A DNA stretch of 17,924 nucleotides. Origin: Candidatus Caldarchaeum sp. (GTDB lineage Archaea; Thermoproteota; Nitrososphaeria_A; Caldarchaeales; Caldarchaeaceae). The stretch spans positions 1 to 17,924 of the forward strand of contig JANWZT010000011.1 in NCBI GenBank assembly GCA_025054515.1, given 5' to 3'. A program made the translations under genes and the position numbers. Shown here in pieces: positions 1 to 7,941 of the stretch (position 1 is the stretch's first letter; every line of letters starts with the position of its first letter). The notes beneath the pieces are model-generated. The model worked only from the letters and a program-made list of their open reading frames with translations. It made no database searches and was not told the origin of the DNA.

Positions 1-331
1 AGCCGCATGGCTCGATGGATGTTTTGAGAAAGAGCGGGCACATCGTAGGAGAGCCGTGCAGACAGTAGTAGCAGGCACCGCATGAAACATGATGGTGGAC
101 GAACACGCGTTCGCCTTTTCTGAAGCCGTCGGCCGATGATTCGGCCACGATTCCGACGACTTCATGGCCGAGCATCGGTGGGGTGAGGGGCTTTCCGAAG
201 GCTTTTTCGAGGTCTGTGCCGTCGATGCCGCATGCCTTCATCTCGATGAGTAGCTCACCTTCGCGTATTTCCGGCACGGATGTTTCCCTGATTTCCACAC
301 CTCCGCCCGCCCTGACAGAAACCGCCTTCAC
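1..331 (-). CDS. Zinc-dependent alcohol/polyol dehydrogenase (MDR family), N-terminal part only
   Basis: Medium-chain NAD(P)-dependent dehydrogenase; it would oxidise an alcohol or sugar alcohol, substrate unknown. The 110 residues present form the start of the GroES-like catalytic domain. Cys34 and His56-Glu57 (in GHE) fit the catalytic zinc site. Cys84, Cys87, Cys90 and Cys98 match the structural zinc lobe (CGACYYC, then C), and HHHVSCGACYYC resembles the sorbitol/threonine dehydrogenase branch. The start is GTG at 331: the in-frame TAA at 346-344 blocks any earlier start, and GAGG lies seven bases upstream. The C-terminal Rossmann domain lies beyond the left edge, so this is truncated by the window and not a pseudogene on this evidence. 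It lies 32 bases downstream of the exporter operon on the same strand and may be cotranscribed, although a functional link is not evident. Confidence 0.9.
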   Translation of the reverse strand, partial: MKAVSVRAGGGVEIRETSVPEIREGELLIEMKACGIDGTDLEKAFGKPLTPPMLGHEVVGIVAESSADGFRKGERVFVHHHVSCGACYYCLHGSPTMCPLFLKTSIEPCG

Positions 332-363
332 ACGGCATCCTCGTTATCGTTGTTTGAAATAGT

Positions 364-1203
364 TTACCACCAGCCGATTTTGTCGAGAAGGCCTTTCGCC
401 CTCGCTCTTCGCACCGCCCCTCCGAATACGGCCAAGCTCAACGTAACCCAGAGCGATGAAATCAGGAAGGCGTAGGTCAAGTTTGCTTCGATGTCGAGGC
501 CGAAAGATGCTCGGACGCTGTTGAGGGCTTGGTTGATGGGCAGTACGTATTTGAGTGGGGCTGCCCATGGGCTGAGCGATTCGACGGGGAAAAGTATGTC
601 GCCGAGTAGGTAGAGGAGTCCGAGGAAATAGTAGGTGAGGCTCCACTGGAGCTTGTTTGTGAGGAAGTTGATGGAGGGGAGGAGGTAGAAGATGGCGACG
701 GAGCCGACATAGATGGCGATTAGGGCGGCTAAGATGTTGGGGATACTGGTCGGCGTCAGCAGTAAGCTGTAGCCGAGGATGTGGACGATGAATAGGTATG
801 AGAGGATGAAAGAGAAGACTGTTGAGACGAGTGATATCGCGGCGATTGCGAGAAACCTTCCGAAGAAGTAGGTGGGAAGGGATGAAGTTGTTATGTAGAT
901 GCTTTTCATGACGCCGTATCTTTCTCTGTCCTGTGAAACGATTGTCCCGCCTGTTTCTGCGGCGAATATATAGGGGGTGAGAAATGCGGTTCCGACGAAG
1001 ACGTAGGTTAGGTAAGTGCTGTCGACGGGCGTGCCTGTGAAGTTCATGCCGACAATGTAGAGCAGGGGAAACAAAAGAGTCGAAGCCAGAGGCCTTATGA
1101 TCTGGAGGCCGATGAAGACGAACGGCTCCGTCCAGTTGCTTTCAACCTGCCATCCAACCCAAGCAGATGCATAGAGACTTCGGAGAATTTGCTTTAAATC
1201 CAT
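364..1203 (-). CDS. ABC-2 type transporter permease (second permease of exporter)
   Basis: Integral membrane subunit of an ABC-2 exporter, 279 residues, with about six hydrophobic segments (around residues 25-50, 62-82, 110-140, 150-175, 185-205 and 245-265). The charged cytoplasmic stretch SQDRERYGVMKS after the second segment is typical of ABC-2 permeases. The ATG at 1203 overlaps the end of the preceding permease gene by 10 bases, and a GGGAGG lies about 11 bases upstream. With that gene it probably forms a heterodimeric pore. Substrate (drug, lipid or polysaccharide precursor) cannot be told from sequence. It ends at TAA 366-364. Confidence 0.9.
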   Translation of the reverse strand: MDLKQILRSLYASAWVGWQVESNWTEPFVFIGLQIIRPLASTLLFPLLYIVGMNFTGTPVDSTYLTYVFVGTAFLTPYIFAAETGGTIVSQDRERYGVMKSIYITTSSLPTYFFGRFLAIAAISLVSTVFSFILSYLFIVHILGYSLLLTPTSIPNILAALIAIYVGSVAIFYLLPSINFLTNKLQWSLTYYFLGLLYLLGDILFPVESLSPWAAPLKYVLPINQALNSVRASFGLDIEANLTYAFLISSLWVTLSLAVFGGAVRRARAKGLLDKIGWW

Positions 1204-2012
1204 CGAAGGCTCAGCCTCCCCTCCCTACGGCCGAGGTTCTCCATGAAAATTAGTGTCCGCCATGCGAGCGGTATCAAGACGAGAGATAGGATGGAAAGAA
1301 CACCGATGTGTGGTAGAATTTCTGACACCGTTTGGCCGAGGATGATTGTGCGGCGGAGGCCGTCGATTCCGAAAGTCAGGGGAATGAGGGATGCGAGAAA
1401 CTGGACAACCCATGGAAATGGTGAAAACCTGCCGATTGTGGGGAAATATAGGCCTGACAGGAGGTAAACGGGCTCGGAAAGGATGTCGTTGAGGTTGTAG
1501 GCGCCCCTGCCGTATAGCATGTAGAGCGACGACATCAGCATGCCAAGCCCATAGAGAGCTGACATCGTCATTACAAACACAAGAAGGACAGCGAGAGGGT
1601 CGGCTACATTGACGCGGATGTTGAGAACGTAGGTGGCGATTAAAACAATTAGCACGGCCCTAACTGATGTGTTGATTATCGAGCCGACGGACATGCCAAG
1701 CAGTATCGACATCTTGCTGATGGGTGCTATGATGTAGAGGTCGAGGTTGCCGCTCTCTTTTTCCCAGTAGAATTGGCTGGCCATCAGCCAGAGGACGTTG
1801 TCCCAGAAGGCCATCATCGCGCCGCCGACGACGGCGAAACCAGCCAACTGCTCGCTTCCCGAAACCCTGTAGAGGGTTGCCGCGGCAAATACGACGAGGA
1901 GCGGAATAAGAGATTCGGTGAGTATCCATTCGGGCTCTCGGAAAGTGCTGATGACTCGGACATACGTTCTTGCGTAGACGGCTTTCAGATTATGTTTCAA
2001 CGTCTGTAACAA
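1194..2012 (-). CDS. ABC-2 type transporter permease (first permease of exporter)
   Basis: Integral membrane permease of 272 residues, paralogous in architecture to its downstream neighbour, with hydrophobic segments from about residue 30 to 250 and the LWLMASQFYWEKESGNLDLY loop expected of ABC-2 proteins. The start is TTG at 2012: GGGAGG lies eight bases upstream (2026-2021), and the gene overlaps the ATPase gene by 23 bases, suggesting translational coupling. Two distinct permeases with one ATPase suggest a heterodimeric membrane part with a homodimeric ATPase. Direction of transport is assumed to be export because no binding protein is present and the fold class is ABC-2. Confidence 0.9.
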   Translation of the reverse strand: MLQTLKHNLKAVYARTYVRVISTFREPEWILTESLIPLLVVFAAATLYRVSGSEQLAGFAVVGGAMMAFWDNVLWLMASQFYWEKESGNLDLYIIAPISKMSILLGMSVGSIINTSVRAVLIVLIATYVLNIRVNVADPLAVLLVFVMTMSALYGLGMLMSSLYMLYGRGAYNLNDILSEPVYLLSGLYFPTIGRFSPFPWVVQFLASLIPLTFGIDGLRRTIILGQTVSEILPHIGVLSILSLVLIPLAWRTLIFMENLGRREGRLSLRWI

Positions 2013-2967
2013 TTTCTTCGCCTCCCACGAGCTTGACGTAGACGTCTTCGAATGATGGAAGAGCTTTGGTCAGTGATAGAACTTTCCCGCCGCGGGATGT
2101 TATGATGTTGACGATTTCAGCGGTTTCATCCCAGTCGTCGACAACGACTCTAATGCGGTAAACGTTGGTGGCGGGGTCGCGTGTTCTGTAGGCGTTCCCG
2201 ATTTTATCCAGAATGGGTTCGGCCTCTGATGGAAACCATGCTTCGATGACTGCAACGGTTTTTTCAGCGACGAGGCTCCGCAGTTCAGCGGGAGAACCGA
2301 TAGCAACTATCCGCCCCTTATTGAGCACCGCGACCTTAGCACACATCTCCTCCACCTCAGCCATATAATGGGACGTGAGGATGACGGTTCGTCCGCTGTC
2401 ACCTTTCACCCATTCTTTTATCAGCCGCCTGATGTTGCGGGCGGACACCGCGTCGAGTCCTATGGTCGGTTCGTCGAGGAAAAGAACCGCCGGCTCGTTA
2501 ACGAGGCCTCGGGCGAGGTTCATCCTCTGCCGGTATCCGGTCGAAAGATTTCGTAGAAGCTCGTTTTCCACTTCTTTGAGGCCGACCTGTTCGATGACGG
2601 TTTTGATTCTCTGTTTGGCTGTGGCGCGGTCGAGGCCGTACAGCATGGAGTAGAACCAGAGGTTTTCGCGGACGGTGATGAGGCCATAGCCCGGCGTGTC
2701 GGCGCCGGAAACGAGGTTTATCAAAGGCCTGATCTTCGCCGCCTCGTTGACCACGTCGTAGCCATAGACATATGCCTTCCCCGAAGTCGGCATGAGAAGC
2801 GTCGTCAAGATTTTGACCAGCGTTGTTTTTCCGGCTCCGTTGGGGCCCAGCAACCCGAAAATCTGGCCCCGCCCGATTTGAAGAGAAACGTCTTCGAGCG
2901 CCTTGACGACCGAGCCGCGGTTTTTGAAAATCCTTCCCAAATTGACTGTCTCTGCGGCGAAAGTCAT
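1990..2967 (-). CDS. ABC-2 exporter ATP-binding protein
   Basis: Cytoplasmic ATPase subunit of 325 residues that powers the two permeases encoded downstream. Visible motifs are Walker A GPNGAGKT (41-48), signature LSTGY (141-145), Walker B VLFLDEP with the D-loop GLD (161-172) and switch His200. A C-terminal extension of about 90 residues (from roughly 235) is usual for the CcmA/DrrA-like group. The Q-loop position reads VSGADTPGYG, with no obvious glutamine before TVRENL, a departure from the canonical loop also seen in some related families. ATG 2967 is preceded by GGTGA at a spacing of six bases. It is first in its operon, divergent from atpA across 112 bases. Confidence 0.94.
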   Translation of the reverse strand: MTFAAETVNLGRIFKNRGSVVKALEDVSLQIGRGQIFGLLGPNGAGKTTLVKILTTLLMPTSGKAYVYGYDVVNEAAKIRPLINLVSGADTPGYGLITVRENLWFYSMLYGLDRATAKQRIKTVIEQVGLKEVENELLRNLSTGYRQRMNLARGLVNEPAVLFLDEPTIGLDAVSARNIRRLIKEWVKGDSGRTVILTSHYMAEVEEMCAKVAVLNKGRIVAIGSPAELRSLVAEKTVAVIEAWFPSEAEPILDKIGNAYRTRDPATNVYRIRVVVDDWDETAEIVNIITSRGGKVLSLTKALPSFEDVYVKLVGGEEIVTDVET

Positions 2968-3001
2968 CTAATTTCACCAAATAATTCGCATCTCGCTTCC
3001 G

Positions 3002-3009
3002 ATTTATTA
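3002..3009 (-). promoter_or_regulatory. Probable TATA box of the ABC exporter operon
   Basis: On the minus strand this reads TAATAAAT. Transcription would begin near 2980, leaving a leader of about 13 bases that contains the GGTGA at 2978-2974 in front of the ATG at 2967. The match is AT-rich but not perfect, and no initiation data are available. Confidence 0.4.
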
Positions 3010-3046
3010 CCCCAACTTATCATAGCGTTAGTTCAATTGATATGGG

Positions 3047-3054
3047 TTTAAATA
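3047..3054 (+). promoter_or_regulatory. TATA box of atpA (leaderless promoter)
   Basis: TTTAAATA begins 33 bases before the atpA ATG. With initiation about 25-28 bases downstream of a TATA box, the transcript would start within a few bases of the ATG. No Shine-Dalgarno-like sequence precedes the ATG, which agrees with leaderless translation. Confidence 0.7.
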
Positions 3055-3079
3055 CGTACGTGCGGTCCGAACTACAAAC

Positions 3080-4873
3080 ATGAGAACTGTCCGTGGCAAA
3101 ATAATCTGGGTCGCGGGCCCGGCCGTCAAGGCGGACGGCATGATGGGCGCGAAGATGTACGAAACTGTTTTTGTCGGCGAAGAAAAACTCATCGGCGAAA
3201 TCATCAAGCTCACGGGAGACGTCGCCTTCATTCAGGTTTACGAAAACACCAGCGGCCTCAGGCCCGGAGAGCCCGTCGAATCAACTGGTTCACCGCTTTC
3301 GGTTACTCTGGGCCCGGGGATGCTCGGCAGCATCTACGACGGAGTCCAAAGGCCGCTCGACGTCATCGGGAAGGTGGCGGGAGGGTTCATCAAAAGAGGT
3401 ATCAAGGCCGAGCCTCTGCAAAAGGACAAGAAATGGAAGTTTATTCCTTTGGTGAAGGCCGGCGACGAAGTCGGGCCGGGAGATTTCCTCGGTGAAGTTG
3501 CTGAAACACCTCTGGTCGTCTCGAAAATCATGGTTCCACCCGACTCCAAACCCGGCAAGCTTACCTACGTAGCCCCCGAAGGCGAATACACCATCGAGGA
3601 AACGATCGCTGAGCTCGAGTCCAGAGACGGAAAACGGAGCATCCAGCTGGCGCACAAATGGCCCGTGAGACGTGCGAGGCCTTTCCAGAGGAGACTCGAC
3701 CCAGAGGTTCCCACCATTACGGGTCAAAGGGTTTTGGACACGTTGTTTCCCATCTCGAAGGGCGGGACGGCCTGCATTCCGGGAGCCTTCGGAACCGGTA
3801 AAACGGTAACTCTTCACCAGCTTGCGAAATGGAGCGACACCAAGGTTATCTTCCACGTGGGATGCGGCGAAAGAGGCAACGAAGAGTCGGAAGTTTTGAC
3901 GGAGTTTCCCCATCTCAAAGACCCGGCGACGGGGAGGCCGTTGATGGAAAGAACCGTGCTTATCGCCAACACCAGCAACATGCCCGTCGCCGCCCGTGAA
4001 GCCAGCATATACACCGGAGTAACGATGGCGGAATATTTCCGCGACATGGGATACGACGTTTTGCTGGTCGCGGACTCTACAAGCCGATGGGCCGAAGCTC
4101 TGCGTGAAATCAGCGGAAGGTTGGAGGAAATGCCGGCCGAAGAAGGATATCCCAGCTATCTCGCCAGCAGGCTGGCTGAATTCTACGAAAGAGCGGGGAG
4201 AGTCGTCACGGTCGGCAGGCCGGAAAGAATAGGAAGCGTAACTTTGGTCGGGGCGGTCAGCCCGCCGGGCGGAGACTTTACCGAACCAGTAACCACCCAC
4301 ACGATGCGTTTCATCAGAACCTTCTGGGCCTTGGATGCGAGCCTCGCCTACACCCGCCACTATCCTGCAATCAACTGGATTACATCCTACTCCGCCTACG
4401 TTGATACTGTTCGGAAATGGTGGGCTGAAAACGTGGCCCTCGACTGGTTTGAGCAGCGGTATCAAGCATACAGGCTGCTGCAGCGGGAGGCGGAGCTTCT
4501 TGAGCTGGTCAGGCTTCTGGGGCCGGAGGCTTTACCGGATGAGGAGAAACTCATCATAGACGTTTCGAGAATGATTAGGGAAGGGTTTTTGCAGCAGAAC
4601 GCCTACGACGAAATCGACGCCTACTGCCCGCCGCTCAAACAGTACAAGCTCCTCAAGCTTTTCGTAAAATTCCACACCCTCGCCGAAGAGGCTTTGAAGA
4701 AGGGGGTGCCGCTGAAGGCCATCAGAACGATGCCGTTGATCAGCAAACTGATTAGAGCCAAATACGAAATTCCCAACAACAGGCTGGAACTGCTCGACGA
4801 CTTGGAAAAAAGACTTGAAGAAAGCTTTGAAAAGCTTGTTCTCGGCGAAAAACTGGAGGTGGAGGCGCGTTGA
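3080..4873 (+). CDS. atpA: A/V-type ATP synthase catalytic subunit A
   Basis: Catalytic subunit of the membrane-peripheral A1 sector, which couples ATP synthesis or hydrolysis to ion flow. The 597 residues match the usual 580-600. In order: N-terminal beta barrel (1-75), the non-homologous bulge domain typical of A subunits (about 110-185), the nucleotide-binding domain with P-loop GAFGTGKT (235-242) and GCGERGNE (261-268), then the C-terminal helical domain. The P-loop has Ala in the second position, as in eukaryotic vacuolar enzymes (GAFGCGKT), whereas many archaeal A subunits read GPFGSGKT. The ATG at 3080 fits the TATA box at 3047. It is translationally coupled to atpB. The upstream stalk genes usual in archaeal ATPase operons are not adjacent. 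Confidence 0.98.
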   Translation: MRTVRGKIIWVAGPAVKADGMMGAKMYETVFVGEEKLIGEIIKLTGDVAFIQVYENTSGLRPGEPVESTGSPLSVTLGPGMLGSIYDGVQRPLDVIGKVAGGFIKRGIKAEPLQKDKKWKFIPLVKAGDEVGPGDFLGEVAETPLVVSKIMVPPDSKPGKLTYVAPEGEYTIEETIAELESRDGKRSIQLAHKWPVRRARPFQRRLDPEVPTITGQRVLDTLFPISKGGTACIPGAFGTGKTVTLHQLAKWSDTKVIFHVGCGERGNEESEVLTEFPHLKDPATGRPLMERTVLIANTSNMPVAAREASIYTGVTMAEYFRDMGYDVLLVADSTSRWAEALREISGRLEEMPAEEGYPSYLASRLAEFYERAGRVVTVGRPERIGSVTLVGAVSPPGGDFTEPVTTHTMRFIRTFWALDASLAYTRHYPAINWITSYSAYVDTVRKWWAENVALDWFEQRYQAYRLLQREAELLELVRLLGPEALPDEEKLIIDVSRMIREGFLQQNAYDEIDAYCPPLKQYKLLKLFVKFHTLAEEALKKGVPLKAIRTMPLISKLIRAKYEIPNNRLELLDDLEKRLEESFEKLVLGEKLEVEAR

Positions 4874-6267
4874 CTTTGGAAAAATCCGGAATCGAATACC
4901 TTTCGGTTCAGGAAATTCGCGGGCCTTTGATGATCGTCGGCGGTGTGTCGGGTGTTGCCTACGATGAGCTCGTCGAAGTCGAGACTGCCGAAGGTGAAAG
5001 AAGGCTTGGCAGAGTTATTGAAGTCGGTGAAGGCAGGGCTGTTGTTCAGGTTTTCGAAGGAACTCAAGGTCTTGGCATCGCCGGAACCAAGGCCCGGTTC
5101 CTCGGCCGCACCATGGAGATACCCGTATCGGTCGAAATGCTCGGCAGGGTTTTCGACGGTCTCGGCAACCCCCTCGACGGCCTTCCACAACCCATAGCCG
5201 AAGAAGTTCTCGACGTCAACGGCGAACCCATAAACCCCCAGCAAAGAGAATACCCATCCGACTTCATCCAGACGGGTATATCGGCCATCGACGGCATGAA
5301 CAGCCTCGTAAGGGGCCAGAAGCTTCCCATCTTTTCGGGCGCGGGCCTTCCGCACAACTTGCTCGCCGCCCAGATAGCCCGTCAAGCCACAGTGCCGGGA
5401 AAAGAAGAGGAATTTGCGGTGATATTCGCGGCCGTCGGCGTACAAAACGATGAAGCCCGCTACTTCCGGCGAAGCCTTGAAGAAAGCGGTGCCATCAAAC
5501 GGAGCGCGTTGTTCCTCAACCTCGCCGACGACCCCGCCATCGAAAGAATCGTGACACCCCGCATCGCCTTAACCCTCGCCGAATACCTCGCATACAGGCA
5601 GGGATACCACGTCCTCGTCATCATCACAGACATCACCAACTACGCCGAAGCTTTGAGGGAGGTGAGCGCGGCCCGTGAAGAGGTGCCCGGCAGGAAAGGA
5701 TACCCGGGATACATGTATACAGATTTGGCTTCGCTTTATGAAAGAGCTGGAAGAATAACAGGGTTGAAGGGGAGCTTGACGCAGATGCCTATCCTCAGCA
5801 TGCCGAGCGACGACATAACCCACCCCATTCCAGACCTCACGGGATACATCACCGAAGGTCAGATAGTTTTGTCCCGCGACCTCTACCGGAAAGGCATCTA
5901 CCCACCCATCAACGTTTTGATGAGCTTGAGCAGGCTGATGGGCCCGGGAATAATTTCACAGAAGAAGACGAGGCCCGACCACGGAGACGTTAGCAACCAG
6001 CTTTACGCAGCCTACGCGAGGGCTGTCCAGCTCCGAAGCCTCGCCGAAATAGTCGGCAAATCAGGCCTGTCCGAAACAGACCTCAAATACCTTGAATTCG
6101 GCGACCTCTTCGAACAAAAATTCCTGAGACAGGGATATTCCGAAAACAGAACCCTCGACCAAACAATCGAAATCGCTTGGGACATTCTTTCAAGCCTTCC
6201 CGAAGTCGAGCTGACAAAAATCAAAGAGGAACACATTCGAAAGCATTACCGCAAGAGGACGGCCTAG
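4870..6267 (+). CDS. atpB: A/V-type ATP synthase regulatory subunit B
   Basis: Non-catalytic nucleotide-binding subunit that alternates with subunit A in the A3B3 head; 465 residues, normal length. As expected for B, the P-loop is replaced by SGAGLPHN (156-163). TDITNYAEALREV (253-265) and SRLMGPG (354-360, supplying the arginine that reaches into the catalytic site) are present. The start is TTG at 4870, overlapping the atpA stop as TTGA; GGAGGTGGAGG lies immediately upstream and supports it. No subunit D gene follows, although A-B-D is a common archaeal order. The next gene is a transporter. Confidence 0.98.
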   Translation: MTLEKSGIEYLSVQEIRGPLMIVGGVSGVAYDELVEVETAEGERRLGRVIEVGEGRAVVQVFEGTQGLGIAGTKARFLGRTMEIPVSVEMLGRVFDGLGNPLDGLPQPIAEEVLDVNGEPINPQQREYPSDFIQTGISAIDGMNSLVRGQKLPIFSGAGLPHNLLAAQIARQATVPGKEEEFAVIFAAVGVQNDEARYFRRSLEESGAIKRSALFLNLADDPAIERIVTPRIALTLAEYLAYRQGYHVLVIITDITNYAEALREVSAAREEVPGRKGYPGYMYTDLASLYERAGRITGLKGSLTQMPILSMPSDDITHPIPDLTGYITEGQIVLSRDLYRKGIYPPINVLMSLSRLMGPGIISQKKTRPDHGDVSNQLYAAYARAVQLRSLAEIVGKSGLSETDLKYLEFGDLFEQKFLRQGYSENRTLDQTIEIAWDILSSLPEVELTKIKEEHIRKHYRKRTA

Positions 6268-6274
6268 CCGAAGA

Positions 6275-7417
6275 TTGGAGTCCGGCTCCAAATGGGTTCT
6301 CCTGTCATGGCTATTCGTCGACCGCATCGTCTACACCCTCAACTGGCTTTCGATATCGCCGGCACAGCCCTTCATCGCCAGCGAATTCGGTCTAAGCTTC
6401 ACATCACTGGGTTTGCTTGGAACCGTCTTCCTAGTAGGAATCGGAACGTTCCAGATTCCCGCCGCCGTCCTCGCCACAAAATACGGGGCGAAAAAAATCG
6501 CCCTTCTCGGATTTTTTCTATCGTCATCGTTCGCCGGACTCTGTGGGCTGGCCCCAAATTTTGAAACTCTGTTGTTGCTTAGGTTTTTGACCGGCGTGTT
6601 CCTCAGTTTTTTCTTCGGACCGGGAATCACCTTTTTCACCCCCCTCTTCACCGCACGCGAGAAAGGCATCGCCCTCGGCGTCTACAACGCCGGCTTCCAC
6701 GCCGGAACGCTGTTAGCCATCGGCCTATGGCCAACCCTGATATCCGTCATCGGCTGGCGCAACGGCCTCCTACTCCCCGGCGTCATGGGCCTTTTCCTCA
6801 CCTTAGTCACCTACCGTGTGTCGCGATGGGTCAACGACGTCGTCGACCCGGCGGAATTCGGGCTGTCGGCGGCGAAAAACCCGGTTGTCCTCGCTTCTGC
6901 ATTAGGTCTTGGCTGTGCCGGCGCGGCTTGGTATCCTTTAACCCAGTTCGGCATCCTCTACCTCAACTCGGAAAAGGGATCAGGGTTTGAAGCGGCGGGA
7001 GTTTTAATCTCAGTTTTGTCCGTTGGAAGTCTTTTGGGCGCGCCTGTTTCGGGGAGACTGTATGACATGGCCACAGACCGGAAAAGACTGCTCTACATCC
7101 TCAACTTTTCCAGCGCCGCCGCCCTGACCGTTTTCATCACCACGCCTATCGAATTGATTCCGCTTGTACTGTTTGTCCTCGGTTTTCTATACACCGCGGC
7201 GAACAGCCTCTTTTATCTCGCTCCACTATCTGTCTTACCTGAAAACAAAGTGGCGGTTTCGGTAGCGGTAGTCAACAGCGTCCACCTTTTGGCCGCGTCG
7301 GTTGTCCCCTATGTTTTTGCTTCGATCGTGGAATCTGCCGGCTATTTTTCTGCTTGGCTTGTAATGTCGGTCGTCTGCGGGATGTCGCTAGTTTTCATTC
7401 GGTTGCTGAAGATTTAA
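6275..7417 (+). CDS. Major facilitator superfamily transporter
   Basis: Secondary transporter of 380 residues with about 12 predicted membrane segments, starting with WVLLSWLFVDRIVYTLNW (7-24). The loop between segments 2 and 3 reads ATKYGAKKIALLG, a form of the MFS G-x-x-x-D/G-x-x-x-R/K motif. REKGIALGVYNAGFHAG in the fourth segment region resembles the nitrate/sugar-phosphate branches, but the substrate cannot be assigned. The start is TTG at 6275, eight bases after atpB; no ATG is available before the first membrane helix, and the Shine-Dalgarno match is weak. It could be cotranscribed with atpAB. The stop codon at 7415-7417 is embedded in an inverted repeat. Confidence 0.9.
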   Translation: MESGSKWVLLSWLFVDRIVYTLNWLSISPAQPFIASEFGLSFTSLGLLGTVFLVGIGTFQIPAAVLATKYGAKKIALLGFFLSSSFAGLCGLAPNFETLLLLRFLTGVFLSFFFGPGITFFTPLFTAREKGIALGVYNAGFHAGTLLAIGLWPTLISVIGWRNGLLLPGVMGLFLTLVTYRVSRWVNDVVDPAEFGLSAAKNPVVLASALGLGCAGAAWYPLTQFGILYLNSEKGSGFEAAGVLISVLSVGSLLGAPVSGRLYDMATDRKRLLYILNFSSAAALTVFITTPIELIPLVLFVLGFLYTAANSLFYLAPLSVLPENKVAVSVAVVNSVHLLAASVVPYVFASIVESAGYFSAWLVMSVVCGMSLVFIRLLKI

Positions 7418-7436
7418 CCACTGAGAAGTGGTTAAA
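7413..7436. repeat. 24-base inverted repeat with 10-base perfect arms, abutting a promoter
   Basis: The left arm TTTAACCACT (7413-7422) and right arm AGTGGTTAAA (7427-7436) are perfect reverse complements separated by GAGA. The repeat includes the TAA stop of the transporter gene and ends two bases before the TATA box at 7439. As DNA it is a plausible dimer operator; as RNA it would form a 10-bp hairpin with a GNRA loop. No U-run follows, so it is not a typical intrinsic terminator. Confidence 0.75.
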
Positions 7437-7438
7437 AA

Positions 7439-7446
7439 TTTAAATA
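7439..7446 (+). promoter_or_regulatory. TATA box of the split-barrel/prenyltransferase unit
   Basis: TTTAAATA begins 29 bases before the ATG at 7468, predicting a leaderless or near-leaderless transcript. It is identical in sequence to the atpA TATA box. The inverted repeat at 7413-7436 occupies the position where TFB or an activator would bind. Confidence 0.7.
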
Positions 7447-7467
7447 AACAAAAGTGATAATGGGTGT

Positions 7468-7941
7468 ATGGATATTTTCAACTCCGCTGAAGACATCATG
7501 GAAAACGCCCTCGTCTCCTCTCTCAGCTACCTGACCCCGGCGGGAACCGTTTCAACACATCCGATGCTTCCGCTTTACAGCCGAGAAAGGAAGAAACTCT
7601 ACATGACCTCCAGCATCCTTTTCAGCAAAAAAATCGAGCACATTAAAAAGAACCCCAAAGTTGGCGTGCTGTTCAGCGGCCGCCAGTTCATCAAAACTCA
7701 GAACTATTCGGTGCTCCATCTGAAAGGAGACGCGAAAATCTACGAAGAAAACCTGCACAGTGGATGGGAATGGCTGGTTGAGCTTTGGCGGAAAAAAGAA
7801 CCTTACATCGACGGCTTCATCAGACAGAGGCTTGCTCTGCCGCTTTTCTGGGAACGCGTCATCATAGAGATTACACCGCGTGAGCTGTATCTCTGGAAAG
7901 ACGGCGATTCGTCGAAGGAGCCGTTGAGGTGGAGGGCATGA
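7468..7941 (+). CDS. Flavin split-barrel (pyridoxamine 5'-phosphate oxidase-like) protein
   Basis: Small cytosolic protein of 157 residues that looks like a pyridoxamine-phosphate-oxidase-like split barrel, a fold that binds FMN, F420 or haem. The pattern is a first strand pair with SYLTPAGTVSTHPMLPLY (20-37), then LYMTSSILFSKKIEHIKKNPKVGVLFS (the hallmark read-out, helix and NPKVGVLF strand, 44-70), then LHLKGDAKIYEE. The family call rests on this pattern and is moderately sure; the cofactor and reaction are unknown. The C-terminal part, ERVIIEITPRELYLW, is common in these proteins. It starts at an ATG placed for leaderless initiation and overlaps the next gene by ATGA. The partner gene begins with a similar-looking domain, suggesting a paired redox function. 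Confidence 0.75.
   Translation: MDIFNSAEDIMENALVSSLSYLTPAGTVSTHPMLPLYSRERKKLYMTSSILFSKKIEHIKKNPKVGVLFSGRQFIKTQNYSVLHLKGDAKIYEENLHSGWEWLVELWRKKEPYIDGFIRQRLALPLFWERVIIEITPRELYLWKDGDSSKEPLRWRA

Noticed and set aside
3054..3061. Palindrome ACGTACGT between the atpA TATA box and start, and TCAATTGA at 3033-3040
   Set aside because: Eight-base palindromes are short enough to occur by chance; no second copy or supporting context was seen.
3290..4465. A 391-codon open frame antisense to atpA
   Set aside because: It is a shadow of the GC-rich third-position bias of atpA: low-complexity composition, no recognisable domain, no promoter or ribosome site.
4621..5445. A 274-codon antisense frame across the atpA-atpB junction
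   Set aside because: It lies opposite two strongly conserved genes and has serine-rich, structureless composition; it is a coding shadow.
7413..7436. Inverted repeat as an intrinsic terminator of the transporter gene
   Set aside because: The hairpin is followed by an A-rich stretch and a TATA box, not by a T-run, so an operator or mRNA 3' structure is more likely.
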